Assembly (NCBI GenBank): GCA_963556495.2
Contig: OY747705.1
Span: forward strand, 33,443,798-33,507,797
Reading direction: 5' to 3'
DNA from: Valencia hispanica
Lineage: Eukaryota > Chordata > Actinopteri > Cyprinodontiformes > Valenciidae
DNA length: 64,000 bases
Part shown: piece by piece, positions 46,270 through 57,240 of the stretch
How the letters are laid out: each line of letters starts with the position of its first letter
Numbering within the stretch: position 1 is the first letter of the stretch
Program-made: the position numbers and the translations under genes
Notes under the pieces: model-generated
Database searches by the model: none
The model's input: only the letters and a program-made list of their open reading frames with translations
Told to the model about the DNA's origin: nothing

Positions 46270-46486
46270 CAGGGTCTCCAACTCCAGTCCCTGAGAGCTG
46301 CACCTTTTAGATACAACCCTGCTCCATCACAGCTGAATCAAATGAATGGCTTGTTTTCAGGCTTTTTCCAAATGAGATGGCATGCCGAAGAGATTATACA
46401 TCTATTTGATTCAACTACTTTGGACGAGGGATGTATCTAAAAGTTGCAGGGCAGTAGCTCTCGAGAACTAGAGTTGGAGACCCCTG
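46270..46486. mobile_element. hAT-like MITE with 8-bp flanks
   Basis: Termini CAGGGTCTCCAACTCCAG and GAGTTGGAGACCCCTG are inverted copies. The flanks GTTTAGAG and CTTTAAAG (46487-46494) agree at 6 of 8. It is 217 bp with no coding capacity. Confidence 0.8.
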
Positions 46487-49200
46487 CTTTAAAGCAATGT
46501 TTTACTGTAAGTGATGTGCAGACCCAATTAGCTGGAACTGCATGTAAATATGTAAATCAATAACAATATAATCAAAGTAAATATGCTAGCATTAGCACTT
46601 CAGCAAACTGCTGTGGAAAAAGTATGAGTAAGACATGATTTTGTGAACTAAAGCTGAATGTGTTGAGTCAGATGAATTTACAAGTCACAGTAAGAATTCT
46701 ACAAGGACAAGGGCAAAAAAACACCTTGGGTTCTACTGACAACAGACACATGGGGGGGTTTGGGAAGTGCAGTAAGTCTCACTATCACCAGAAGTGAGGG
46801 TGATTAAATACACCTAAAAAAACTGTACTATTTTACTCTTATCAAAGTTGTCAATACAAAAGCCTTCAAAGTCTCTTACTTGCATTTTAGAATTTGCTAG
46901 ATGTTTGGTTATTACTCGTAGCAATGAGTGGCGCCAAAATGGTATGATAATGTCTTTTTTGGATACTCAGCTCGCTGTCCTGTTTTATCGTATTGAGTGA
47001 AACCATTTATTTCTCTGCAATAGTTTTGTAAACATCGTCTTCCTGAATTGCTTTCCCCCCTATGGTTGCTTCCCTGTTTGCTCATTCAGTCAGCCATAAT
47101 GTGTTGTCTCTAAGTGGTTGGACATTTAAATAACTATAATAAATCACTTAACACTGACACACAGTACAGTACACATATTTCATAGGGTCTTCTGTTTTCA
47201 CTGGCGTTGTTATGACTGCCTTAATACCATCCATTTGGTAGTACGAGACAGGTGTAGTAAAAGCTTTATTTGCTGATAAAATATCTGGTCCAGCTCTTCA
47301 TGCATGCATGTGGTGTTATCTGACCATTTCTGATTATCTTACTGTCTTCCCAGCTCTGTGTGAGTCTCTCTGTGTCTTGGATTACAGGGTAACTACAGCT
47401 GTGTTAGTGTGTGGCGTTCCTCTATCCTCAAGAGGAATTCGGCTCCATGTCATGGTTTTCATCAGTCCTGTGCATTTAGATGCCCCGCGTGTATGAACGT
47501 GTGCGTCCTGTTTAGGGATGAAGTTGATTCCGACCACTGGCTGCCTGTTTTTCTTTGAAATGATGATTCATTTGTGTTTTACTGTAATAGATGCAGGATG
47601 TTCATGGTGAATGGTACATGTCAACAGTCTGGCTTATACAGTGCAACAGCCACATTCTGGATATTTCTAATCAACGTATGACCTAATTTTCTATTCCTTT
47701 ACAACTATTTCCGACCGCTAACATTTCCCCTTGACCCTTCATACATTGCAAACACAGTGATAATGACTCTGGGTTCTGTTATGTATGATTGTTTGCAAAG
47801 CACAGTCTGCTGCCTAATGTTTTATGATGCTGTTGGTACGTCATAAAAAGAATTCATGAACCTCTGATCCCAACCTGTCACTGCAATGTTCTGCAGTCGA
47901 TCTGTGGGCTTTCAAGTCACCTTAAATGTAATATGAGCTGTTGAACAAAAAAACAAAGAGAACTTTCATTGCTTTGTGTTTTCACATGGTGCAGGGTAAA
48001 ATGTTGCAGAAAAGTGTATCAAAGCTATAACATATATACATATATATAACATTTTGGCTTGTATGCTGTTCATTTTTAAACAAACATACAAAAGAAGTTA
48101 CAAAACCATTGAAAAAGTGTCCGCAGGCCCACATTTAAACAATCTTCCAATAACGCTAACAAAGGCTTAAATGCTTCAATTTTCCAACATTGTGTTACAC
48201 TTAAAAGCCACAAATCTGAAGAAATATTCTTACGTGATCAAAGGGTGCTTTTCATCTCATTTAGCTGATCAAGTTCCCACTGCCGCACCTGCCACTCAAA
48301 CTAGACAAAGCAGTCCTTGAAATAACACAAAGTATGAAGCTGAAGCCAAGAAACCTTCATAAAGTCACAATAAATGACTAAAAGAGCAGACAGTAAATAT
48401 AAAAAAATAAGATAGGAAGTGTCAGTTATTCTATGTTTACTCAGCTTCCCTAGCCATTTATTCTGCTATTTCTACTGTTGCAATAGCTTTCTGGACCTAT
48501 GTTACCCCTGGTCAGACAGTGACGTTGCGAAACCTAAAACTCTGGTTGTTTCTGTCCACAAGCAGAGACAGAGAAAACACAAATCTTCACTTTGGGTGGA
48601 GGTTTAAGAAACAATCTTTTTTGGTGCCCTACATCTGCGTTTTTGTATGGATGACAGGCCAAATCGTGGAAAAATATCTTTGTTTTGTGAGATACCCGGC
48701 TACGTGTGGACAAGGCATAAGTGTCTTGTTCCTTGAGTAAGTCAGCTGAAGGCCTACTTGTATTATGATTTGTAAACGTTTTTAATAGGTTTCAGAAGAA
48801 GTTCAGAAATGTTTTTACAAGATAAAATACCTGTTTTAAAATAGGATTTTAGAGAAAACGATGCGAGTATTATAGTAAAAAACAATGATTGTCCTTGGAC
48901 CTTATTTGTATGGATTTGCAGGACAGCCAATTCCTAGCTTTGTTTATCCCATAAAAACGTATTCAAAATGTGACTATTTTTACCCCATAGGTCTTGTCCA
49001 ATTTTAGCCTAAAAAAATTTCAGGATCGATTTGCCAAGTCGATAAACCCTAACAACTTCCATACAAAATCAATTAAATTCAATTTAAATTTAGGCACAAG
49101 CTTTTTAGCCACAAAAAGTGTTTGGGTGGAACATTTTATCTTTTAAATTACTTTTAAAATATATTTGAATTGAGGTTTTGGGCTGGGCAGAGTTGCCTTC
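46487..49200. other. Unassigned AT-rich DNA
   Basis: No supported genes. A short (TA)-rich run lies at about 48031-48056. Frames reach 73 codons and show no domains. Confidence 0.5.
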
Positions 49201-49385
49201 CCCCCCCTGTTCATCCCCTACCTTAGTGTGAATCCTTTTCTATCTGCTAAAGGGGCGCTGGACAGCCGCCTGCTACCGCAGTCATGCAAATCCTGTATTT
49301 TGTTAATGTTTGTAAGTGTTGCATGATCTTAGATTGGTTGTACTGAAACTGATTAATAAAGTATCGCTTATCTTATCTTATCTTA
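49201..49385 (+). repeat. LINE-like 3' end with (TTATC)n tail
   Basis: TAATAAAGTATCGCTTATC followed by repeated TTATC is the form of a fish LINE or SINE tail. Upstream, CTAAAGGGGCGCTGGACAGCC is not recognised as coding. Confidence 0.5.
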
Positions 49386-49645
49386 AACTGAAATGAGGAA
49401 CACACTATATTTTTGTGGTTCTGTGATTGACAGAGTTGATGCAAGCTGGTTCCACAGGGCAATAGAGGGCATACAGATATTATAGGTTAGCTGACAGGTA
49501 AGTTTGTATTTCACCTTTCTGGGAGGGTATTGCAGTTTGTGTTCTTGATGTCTTCACTAGACTCAAACAATAAATTTTGTGGAGGACCTTGGAGTAGACA
49601 CAGATGAAACACAGGTAAACTGAGGTGGTGCAAACATGAATCTAA
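49386..49645. other. Unassigned DNA
   Basis: No recognisable feature. TAA at 49643-49645 is the left flank of the next element. Confidence 0.5.
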
Positions 49646-50079
49646 GGTCCTGTCTACATGGAGACGAAAACAGGTGTAGCAGCAAAGATATTTCATCGAA
49701 ACCTTATATCGTCCACAAGGAGCCGGCGTTTCAGGACACCATAAACGATGATTTTTGAAACCTGGTCCCAAAGTGCAGAAATCTGAAAACGCCAGCTCAG
49801 TTGTCTCCGTGTTCAAGAGCTCTATGGTATACGTCTGAAATTGATGACGTCACCGCCTCTCCTATACCCAACGCGCATGTACCACACTCAGTTACTACAC
49901 AAAGTAAACAAACATGGCGCCTTACAGTGCTGTGGACATAGTGAAGACATTACTGGGCTTATTATGGATCCTACAGTACAATATACTATCCCTCTTCCAC
50001 CAGCAAGAGCAACAAAGTAATACAGAGACACACATACATCAGATGTTTCTGTTTACCTCAAGTGGGTTTACTGCACATA
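49646..50079. mobile_element. Truncated copy of the 38730-39423 Harbinger-like family
   Basis: Starts GGTCCTGTCTACATGGAGAC after TAA and aligns with 38730-39140 through GTTTACTGC. The right part, including the right terminal repeat, is missing. A hAT-like block begins where it stops. Confidence 0.8.
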
Positions 50080-50660
50080 AGTGGTGAGCGGATCCATCCA
50101 AATATCAATAGTATCGATACCAAGTCTGTATCGGATCAATACTAGCCTAGTGAGATCGATTCTTTACTTTAAGTTTGCAATGCTGCAGAAAAAGAGGAAA
50201 AAGCCGGACTCGCTGTTCCTGTGTCAGCGAACAGCAGGCACACTTTGCTACCCCACACTTGTGTTCAGATGCTGTGCCGTTGATAAGAGAAAATACAACA
50301 GAAGAATGGCAGAGAGGAAGAGGGGCGCCGTGTGGCTGTATTTTCACGCCGAAAATGAGACAACAGCAAAATGTGGGATTTGTAAAAAGCTGGTGAAGTA
50401 TAGTGGAAACACTACCAATTTATATAAACAGTTAAAAAACCACCCAAAAGAAAACATGGAGCTACTATTAACTAACTGTTAAATAATAAAAAAGGAAATA
50501 TCACAAAAAATTACTTAAAGTCATGAAAATTAATTGAGATTTAGGAATTCAATAACGCATCCACTTTATTTATTGAAAAGTATCGGTATCTGTATCGGCG
50601 ATACTGGCCCGTATTTACTTGGCATCGGATCGATACCAAAATATGCAGTATCCAAAATTA
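50080..50660 (+). mobile_element. hAT-like element, internally deleted, with a BED-finger relic
   Basis: The ends contain opposed GTATCGATACC-like and GGATCGATACC-like sequences. The plus frame 50081-50482 carries MAERKRGAVWLYFHAE, then AKCGICKKLVKYSG, then NTTNLYKQLKNHP. This is a BED zinc finger as found at the N-terminus of hAT transposases. The first His of the usual HxxxxH pair appears as Gln, so metal binding is doubtful. The catalytic and dimerisation domains are absent. Confidence 0.7.
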
Positions 50661-50994
50661 AGCAGGTATAGATCAAAATGTATTGCTGTTTGAACATTCA
50701 TGTCATGCTGCTACATTGGCCTCCTGATACTACAGCTTCCTCATGGTTTTAAAGCGTTACTGGTGTTCATGTATATTACTTCTCAATAGAGTTTTTGCAC
50801 TCCGTGCAGAAATGTTACTGCACAGATAAATTCTAAACTCCCTAATCAGCAGAACATTACCCATCACTTATTTTTCACCAAATAGTTTCTTAACTTGCCT
50901 CTGACTGAATAGAACTGCAAGAAGTCAGTATAAGATTAAATTGAGACACTTAGTTTTCAGTTTTTTTTATGTGTTATTATATTATTTGTTATTG
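50661..50994. other. Unassigned DNA
   Basis: No recognisable feature. Confidence 0.5.
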
Positions 50995-51122
50995 CGAAGG
51001 ACTGGCGGCCTGTCCAGGGTGTACCCCGCCTCTCGCCCCGTGACTGCTGGAGATAGGAACCCCCCCCAACCCTGGATAGGATGGACGGGTACAGATAATG
51101 GATGGATGGATGGATGGATGGA
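50995..51122 (+). repeat. 3' half of a fish SINE/RTE-like repeat with (GGAT)n tail
   Basis: GGACTGGCGGCCTGTCCAGG and GTGTACCCCGCCTCTCGCCC lead to a run of about six GGAT units. This is a very common fish repeat end. The overlapping short frames here derive from it. Confidence 0.8.
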
Positions 51123-51714
51123 TATTATTTACTATTGTTAAACCTGGGGGATTAATAGGTTTCTTGTAGCACATGAAAACCATGTAAATTCCTTGTGATC
51201 TCAGCCTCACATAACCCATGTGAAATGTGTAACACAGAAGCAGAGTTGACCCTGACAGCCAGTGTGGCCCCCTTTGTTGTGGTCATCGTTGACAAATCAA
51301 AGTTTTCTCTTAAGTCTGTGGTCTGAGAAGACAAGGCTATGACCAAGGTTAATCTATCAAAGGATTAAGACAGCTAGGTGGACTCATTATTTCTCAAAAT
51401 GGATGGTGTGTTAATCCGTGAGCACCCTTTGTGATCTTGTGACCACAGTTTTAGGGTTGAGATAGTAGGCCACCAAGCGGCTCCCTATTAAAATAAGTTT
51501 AATCCTATGACCTCTGGAGCAAACTGCCACTTCCCCAGATGAAAATGCCTCATTGATACATAGAGCACCAGGCTCACTCAGGGTCACTAGGACAACATGC
51601 ATGCACCTTATGTCACCTATCAATTACAAGTGCTTTGTGAAAAACATATAGGAACTTTAAAATGATGAAACTTTATTTGTTTTAGATTGAATACTGTACA
51701 ATACCTTTCTTTAT
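51123..51714. other. Unassigned DNA
   Basis: No recognisable feature. Confidence 0.5.
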
Positions 51715-52360
51715 ATTTGCACCCTTTCAACTTTGTCACATTTGATCACATTACAAGAGACTAAAACTTCAGCCAATTTGCCTGAGGAAAAAAGCTTATC
51801 CTCTGTCATGGACCACTTCTTTAAACATCAATTTTCAAGTCTTGCTAAATCTTGAGTTGAATTGAAGTCTGGACTTTGACTGGACCATTCAGGATTTTAC
51901 TATGGTCTGCAACTTTGACAATCAAAAAAGTAATTTTTGCGCTAAGTCAAATCTAAATGAAACTCATTTAGAGCCACAAATGTTGCATGACTTTTTGAAA
52001 AAAAAAGACAACATATTTTTATAAATATCTACATTAGGAATTGTGCTGTCACTTAATGTAATTTGGTGAATAAAAATGCTTTTCAACCAAATAAGATCAA
52101 AACAAGTTGGAAAGATATTATGGGTACTTTTAGTGTCATTATGTAGTGGAAATCTAATACAATTATTCAATTAAAAAAACTGAAAAAATGCTAAAGCTTG
52201 CATTAGTTTTTTTCTATATTTAAAAACATTTTATTATTCTTTATCATTTTTATCTAAAGCTATTAAGAGCTGCAAGTTGAAGACCCCTGCTCTAAAACAT
52301 TCCATTTTAGCTCTCGCTGTATGCTTAGGGTCATTGTCTTCCTCCACCCCAGTCTCAAGC
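51715..52360 (+). repeat. Old fish DNA repeat, interrupted by a hAT MITE
   Basis: GAAGTCTGGACTTTGACTGG (51866-51885) and TAGCTCTCGCTGTATGCTTA, then GGTCATTGTCTTC (52308-52342), are two parts of one common fish repeat. They are separated here by about 390 bp that is a different element (51903-52289). The family was not assigned. Confidence 0.55.
51903..52289. mobile_element. Degenerate hAT-like MITE
   Basis: The left end TGGTCTGCAACTTTGACAA and right end AGAGCTGCAAGTTGAAGACC followed by CCTG are inverted, as in fish hAT MITEs with CAGGGGTCT termini. The 8-bp flanks no longer match, consistent with age. Confidence 0.55.
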
Positions 52361-52557
52361 CTTTTTCAGAGTTTGAAGTTAATTTATTTGTACTGGACCA
52401 AGCTAGTTCAGGTCCTATCTAGCCAACAGGTCCCAGTGGGTGGTGTTGGACTGTATCTCATCCCGTTCAGCTCCACTCTCTTGTGGGGTCCCTCAGGGCT
52501 CCATCTTGGGGCCTTTATTGTTTTGTCTCAACCTTCTTCCCCTCAGCTCTATTCTAA

Positions 52558-53149
52558 GGGGCTGTTTACACAACAACGTTGCCGTTTTTCTTTGAATACG
52601 CGGGTGAAAACGCACTGCGTTTACACGACAGGGCGCGCGATGGAAAACGATGTAGTACATATGCCCGGCCTTTAGATGACAGTGTGCCCCATGTATGCAG
52701 TTTTCCAAGGTTTCCCCCTCACAACCCGGAAAAGAAAAATTTAATGATACCCAACAATGGCGGTCTTCTTGTAGTTCTCCGCTCAAATAAAGGCATATTG
52801 ATTATTTGACGCACGTACTGTATGCGACCAAATAACTTCAGAAGCTGCATCAGCAGTAACCGCATACCTGGATCCGCCATTGTTGTTGTTGTTTTTCTGT
52901 AGAAAGGCGGAGTGCTCAAGTGCGACATGTCCGTAGGCGGCTGGCAATGACGTCATCGTTTTCAAAAGTCTCCAGCTTGCATTTACACGACAACGAATCC
53001 CTCAGCATTTTCAAAACTCTCCACTCTGGAAGCCGTTTCCCAAAAGCTGCGTTTTCGACCCCCGTTTTCCCGTTGTCGTGTAAACGAGAGGCCGAATCGG
53101 AGAGAAAAACCTCAGTTTTGCTGAAAAACGTTGTCGTGTAAACAGCCCT
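52558..53149. mobile_element. Harbinger-like MITE inserted in a LINE
   Basis: Terminal inverted repeats GGGGCTGTTTACACAACAAC and, from the right, AGGGCTGTTTACACGACAAC. TAA flanks both sides (52555-52557 and 53150-53152). Several internal repeats of TTTACACGACA are visible. There is no coding capacity; the frames in it are incidental. Confidence 0.85.
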
Positions 53150-53181
53150 TAAGATAATACTCTGTCCATTACCACTTATAT

Positions 53182-53580
53182 GTGGACGACTGTCAGGTCT
53201 ACATGTCTGTGAAACCCCAACAATGTATCCAGCCCCTTCTTGACCCCATTCTGTTTAATCCGGCCAGGCACTGTTTTTCTAAATCCCCGGACCTGTCATC
53301 TCTTTCTCCACATCTTAAAACCATTGTGAAAAACCTGAGTGTGAAGATGGATTCCTCCTTAAGGGTGGACACCCAGGTCAATGCTATTGTAAAACCTTGT
53401 TTCTTTCAACTCCGTCATCTCGCTAAGTTAAGGTCCATCTTATGTAGAAAGCATCTCGAATCTGTGATACATGACTTAATTACATCCAGAATAGATTCTC
53501 AAAAGCGATTCTGTTGGAAGTCAACAAATCAACCCTTGCCCGACTCCAGCTCATGCAAAATTCAGCTCCAAGATTTCTGA
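53182..53580 (+). pseudogene. L2-like RT fragment after the YVDD box
   Basis: A 132-codon frame starting within YVDD (its Met comes from an overlapping reading of that box). It includes LKTIVKNLSVKMDSSLRVDT and FFQLRHLAKLRSIL, typical of the L2 RT thumb region. The frame degrades near 53490-53580 and the rest is in another frame at 53629-54021. Confidence 0.8.
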
Positions 53581-53628
53581 CACGCACTGACAGACGTCAA
53601 CATATTACACCTTAAATTCCTCCACTGG

Positions 53629-54021
53629 TTGACTATTGCTTTTAGGGTAAAATATAAGCTGCTTCTTTTTGTTTTTAAATCTCCAAATGGTCTGCCCCCC
53701 TTCTACATGTCTGACCTGCTTTCTCTGTATCGCTCTAAACGCACACTTACGTCCTCGAGCCTATTACTCCTGGAGGTCCCAACAGGTCGTTATAAATCAC
53801 GTGGACAAAGAACTTTATCTGTAGGAGCTCCAAGATTATGGAACAATATCCCTCTCGTAGTTCGGCAGGCGTCCTCTCCAGCTGCTTTTAAGTCTCTTTT
53901 AAAGACCCACTATTTTCTTCTTGTGCTCAACCCATTTGCGCAGGCTGGCTTCCTTACTCTGTTTTGTGTCTTTTTCATATTCTTTTATATAAATGCTATT
54001 CTTAGACATTTTTTTATTTAG
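53629..54021 (+). pseudogene. L2-like protein C-terminal fragment
   Basis: A 130-codon frame with RVKYKLLLFVFKSPNGLPP, then APRLWNNIPLVVRQASSPAA and FKSLLKTHYF. This is the end of the LINE protein. It reads through into the 3' UTR, so the true stop has probably been altered. Confidence 0.78.
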
Positions 54022-54145
54022 TCTTAAACCTTTTAACTTATTGTTCTCTTGTTGCATTGTTCTACTTTGTTTTACTGTGTTCTTTACTGTTAAGCACTTT
54101 GGTCAGCCGTATGGTTGTATTTTAAAGTGCTATATAAGTAAAGGT

Positions 54146-54205
54146 GGTATGGTATGGTATGGTATGGTATGGTATGGTATGGTATGGTATGGTATGGTAT
54201 GGTAT
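54146..54205 (+). repeat. (GGTAT)n microsatellite, LINE tail
   Basis: About 12 perfect GGTAT units directly after the LINE 3' end. Confidence 0.97.
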
Positions 54206-56904
54206 CTTTGAGCTGGTTATTTGCTTCATTGTAAACTTCCATTATCAACTTAAAATGTAACTGTTTTTTTAACGACTTTTTTTTATGAATTACAAGTAAC
54301 ACAAAATGTAAACATTTTAAATGAGTCTCTTTAAATGTGTGCTATTTATCTTTGTAAACTGCCAAGGTTTATTTATCAAAAACATTTTAACCAATGTTTT
54401 TTTTTAATTTCTTACAGTTCACTTTACAGGATCAAGAACAGATGACTATAAGATTTTTTAGAAAACAAATTTAACTTTTGTGTTTTTTTACTATGACAAA
54501 TATGTAACCATAAGTGTGTTTGAAACAAATTGTGCTTTGTACAAATTTTGAGTTGCTGGTTAAAAAACAAACAAAGTTATTTCCATACCTGCCTAAATGG
54601 CTTTGGATAAACTACAACCAGGACTTCTTATAGCTTTCTTTGAAAAATGTTTTTTTTTCCTAGCCCCTCTTCCCCTGACATGTCTGGTGTGCTTTGGCTT
54701 CTTAACACTGTTCTTAAAAGCAAACAAACTCTGAGGTCTTTGAATAACAACTTCCTTTATAATGAGAAGGAATTATACAGTGATAGTCTCCACTATTAAT
54801 TAGGTGAGTTCAGAATGCAATTACTAGTACTGAGTATTCTTTAATTGTCTAATAATGGATAAATACAAATACAGGCCCTACTTTTCAGATTTATATTTGT
54901 TAAAAAATTGAAAATTATGTATCATATCTTTTCACTTCATTATTATACTCTACCTTGTTGTTATTGCTTAACAATCCCAGTAAAATACATTGAACTTTGT
55001 GGTTGCAATGCCACAAAATGTGAAAAAGTTCAAGGTGTATGAAAAAAGTTTCTGCATTTGAATTCCCCATGTGCTCTTACTGGTGCAATTGTTGGCGGCC
55101 AACATTGGTTAAGGCATTTAAAATTACAGTTTTAATCTTCTACATGCCAATTTAAGTGTTTTAAACACTGTGTGGGACCAAAGAAAATGTACAAGCAGGA
55201 GTTAGGAAATGGCGGCTAGTGAAGGAGCGTTTACTCTTCTAGCCCATAAAACTCTCTTACATGTTTAATTTCTATTCTGTGACAGTGTCCACTTTCACTA
55301 AACTGTAGTCCTTACGAATAAAAAATTTATAAAATGGCAGACTAGACAACATAGAATTGATGCTTTCTGTTTTCTAACGTGTAAAGTCTGCATATTTTTT
55401 GGTCAGACCATTTGGAGTGTTCACTTGTTATATAATGTGTCTAGGGATTTGGTTTTGTAGTAAAGTAAAATCAAGCTCCTCAACAAAGAGATATGCACTA
55501 GATATAAGCTGTAATTTATGGGAAACAATAGAAATATGGTAGGAAGTAAAGTAAATTAAATTGGACCTTTAAAGGTCATAAGGAGGGTCTACAAGAAGTG
55601 TTTATCATAATGTATTTTATTGGTGTCCTTCAGTTATGTGTATTTGTGTGTACATGTGTAAAAACAAGGAGAAACATTGAGCAAGCACAAAATGAAGAAC
55701 ATATGAAACAGAGTAAAGCAAATGGATAGTTATAGATATAGCTAGAACTTTCTGGTGAGCAACACATGTTGTGTGGACTTATCTGTGTGTTTTTTTTTGT
55801 CTGAGTGGGAAAAAGGAAAGGATTTGGTCCACTGGTGTGGGTCAGCCTAATTCCTTCTCTTCTCCTGGCCTTGGTTTCCTTCACTTCCAAGTGTGACTGC
55901 AATTTGCGCGCTGTCTTCAGGTTCAAATTTATGATCTCTCCTGGCTTTGCTGAACAAAAAGAGGGGATTGAAGGCAGAAGGATCCATTGGGCCCCATCAA
56001 ACCCCATTCTTCTCACCACCACCTAATTGATGCCAGATCTTTTCAGGGGCCAATCCTAAATGGATCAGAGAGAAGGAGGAGGATCACTGCAAAGGAACAA
56101 ACTCTATATGGTCTTGATGGGGAATTAAGCATTGACACAGCAAGCCTATCCTCTCCACTCAGCACTGGGCCTTCTGCACGGAGGCGTGCACATAATGTAT
56201 GTGTGAGAGAGTACATGTACTTGAGTGTGCACAAGAGTTTTCTCACAAGTGTCAGTGCCTCACTGTAGCGTGAGTAAGTAGGGTGTTGACCCCATCTATC
56301 CCTGGAGAGCATATGGATGCAATCACGCGCAGTGAGAGCTGGAGAAAAATCCATGGTGCTTGAAAAGAACGCAAGAAAGAAGAAAATACAGAAACAGAGA
56401 GAGAGAGAAGCAATAAATTGGAGTCTGGCTTGTATATCTGGAAGACAAGAAATCTCCCTAATTCCTTGTACGTCCTTCCCTTTATGGATTTGCCAGTGGA
56501 GGGTTTTGGCTAAGTCATGGTGTGATGGTTTCCTCGCTGACCTTTGTTAAGAAAGCAGGGGATGATTGTGGTCACTTTGATTCATTTTTTAAAATTTTTG
56601 ACATGGGCCAATCGCTAATTTGCAGGAAAATAACACAAAAATGTCCTTCTTTTGTTTGAGGAAACAATAACTTACTGAGCTATTGTATACCACATGTATG
56701 AAGTCTTTATGAGGATTTGTTTTCCCTAAGATCTAGCCCAGCTGACACTAAGCTGAATCATACTGATACTGACATTTTACAATTTTCTAAATGATGTATA
56801 CAGGCAGACATGTGTTTAAGTAATTACGCAAATCACCAGGCTAACACAGAGCAACATAGAGACATATATGAATACCTATGAATATATAATACCTATGAAG
56901 ACAC
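54206..56904. other. Unassigned AT-rich DNA
   Basis: No exons could be supported. Opposed frames at 55630-56022 (minus, 130 codons) and 55805-56268 (plus) show no domain. The part 55800-56350 has less AT than its surroundings and may be worth a conservation check. Confidence 0.45.
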
Positions 56905-57046
56905 ACACTTAAGGACATGTTTTTGGACTGTGGGAAAACCCATGCATGCACAGAGAGAATATGCAAACTCCCAAGGCTGGGATTCAAACCTTGAACCTTC
57001 TTGCTGCAAGGCGACAGTGCTACTAACTGAGCCACTGTGCAGCCCA
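56905..57046 (-). repeat. tRNA-headed fish SINE, 5' half
   Basis: On minus, GTGGGCTGCACAGTGGCTCA, then GGTTTGAATCCCAGCC (a tRNA-like B-box region) and CCCACAGTCCAAAAACATG. This is the head of a very common fish SINE or RTE-linked repeat. It is not a functional tRNA gene. Confidence 0.8.
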
Positions 57047-57150
57047 CTGTGTTGTAATGCACTGTGCTATAAAAATCCCAATTTTTCCAGAATTAGTTTT
57101 CCAGATTTCAAAGTCTTTTAGATTATTTTTTAAATGTAAGATACAAAAGT
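57047..57150. other. Spacer between two opposed SINE heads
   Basis: About 104 bp of AT-rich DNA with no feature of its own. Confidence 0.5.
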
Positions 57151-57240
57151 GGGCTGCACAGTGGTGGAGTTGATAGCACTGTTGCCTTGCAGCAAGAAGT
57201 TCCTGGGTTTGAATCCCTGTCTGGGGTTTCTAGCACATTT
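57151..57240 (+). repeat. tRNA-headed fish SINE, 5' fragment
   Basis: GGGCTGCACAGTGGTGGAGT, then GCAAGAAGTTCCTGGG and TTTGAATCCCTG, is the same SINE head in plus orientation. The two copies therefore face away from each other. Confidence 0.8.

Larger units (their letters stand above)
52370..54205 (+). mobile_element. L2-like LINE with (GGTAT)n tail, split by a MITE
   Basis: Plus-strand RT pieces. [13 protein letters not shown] is encoded near 52484-52530 and LYVDDCQVYM near 53176-53205. C-terminal parts follow in broken frames, including SVGAPRLWNNIPLVVRQ near 53820-53870, and then a 3' UTR ending GTGCTATATAAGTAAAGG and a pentanucleotide tail. A 592-bp MITE (52558-53149) lies between the VPQGS and YVDD boxes. 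The family differs from L2-A and L2-B. It is dead. Confidence 0.85.

Noticed and set aside
52277..52675. 132-codon plus frame as a gene
   Set aside because: It crosses three different repeats (a fish DNA repeat, a LINE RT in the wrong frame and a MITE).
55630..56354. Opposed frames of 93 to 130 codons as a host gene
   Set aside because: No domain, no convincing splice sites and frames on both strands; kept only as unassigned DNA.
56905..57046. tRNA gene
   Set aside because: Only a tRNA-like promoter region is present and it continues into SINE body sequence; no full cloverleaf is evident.
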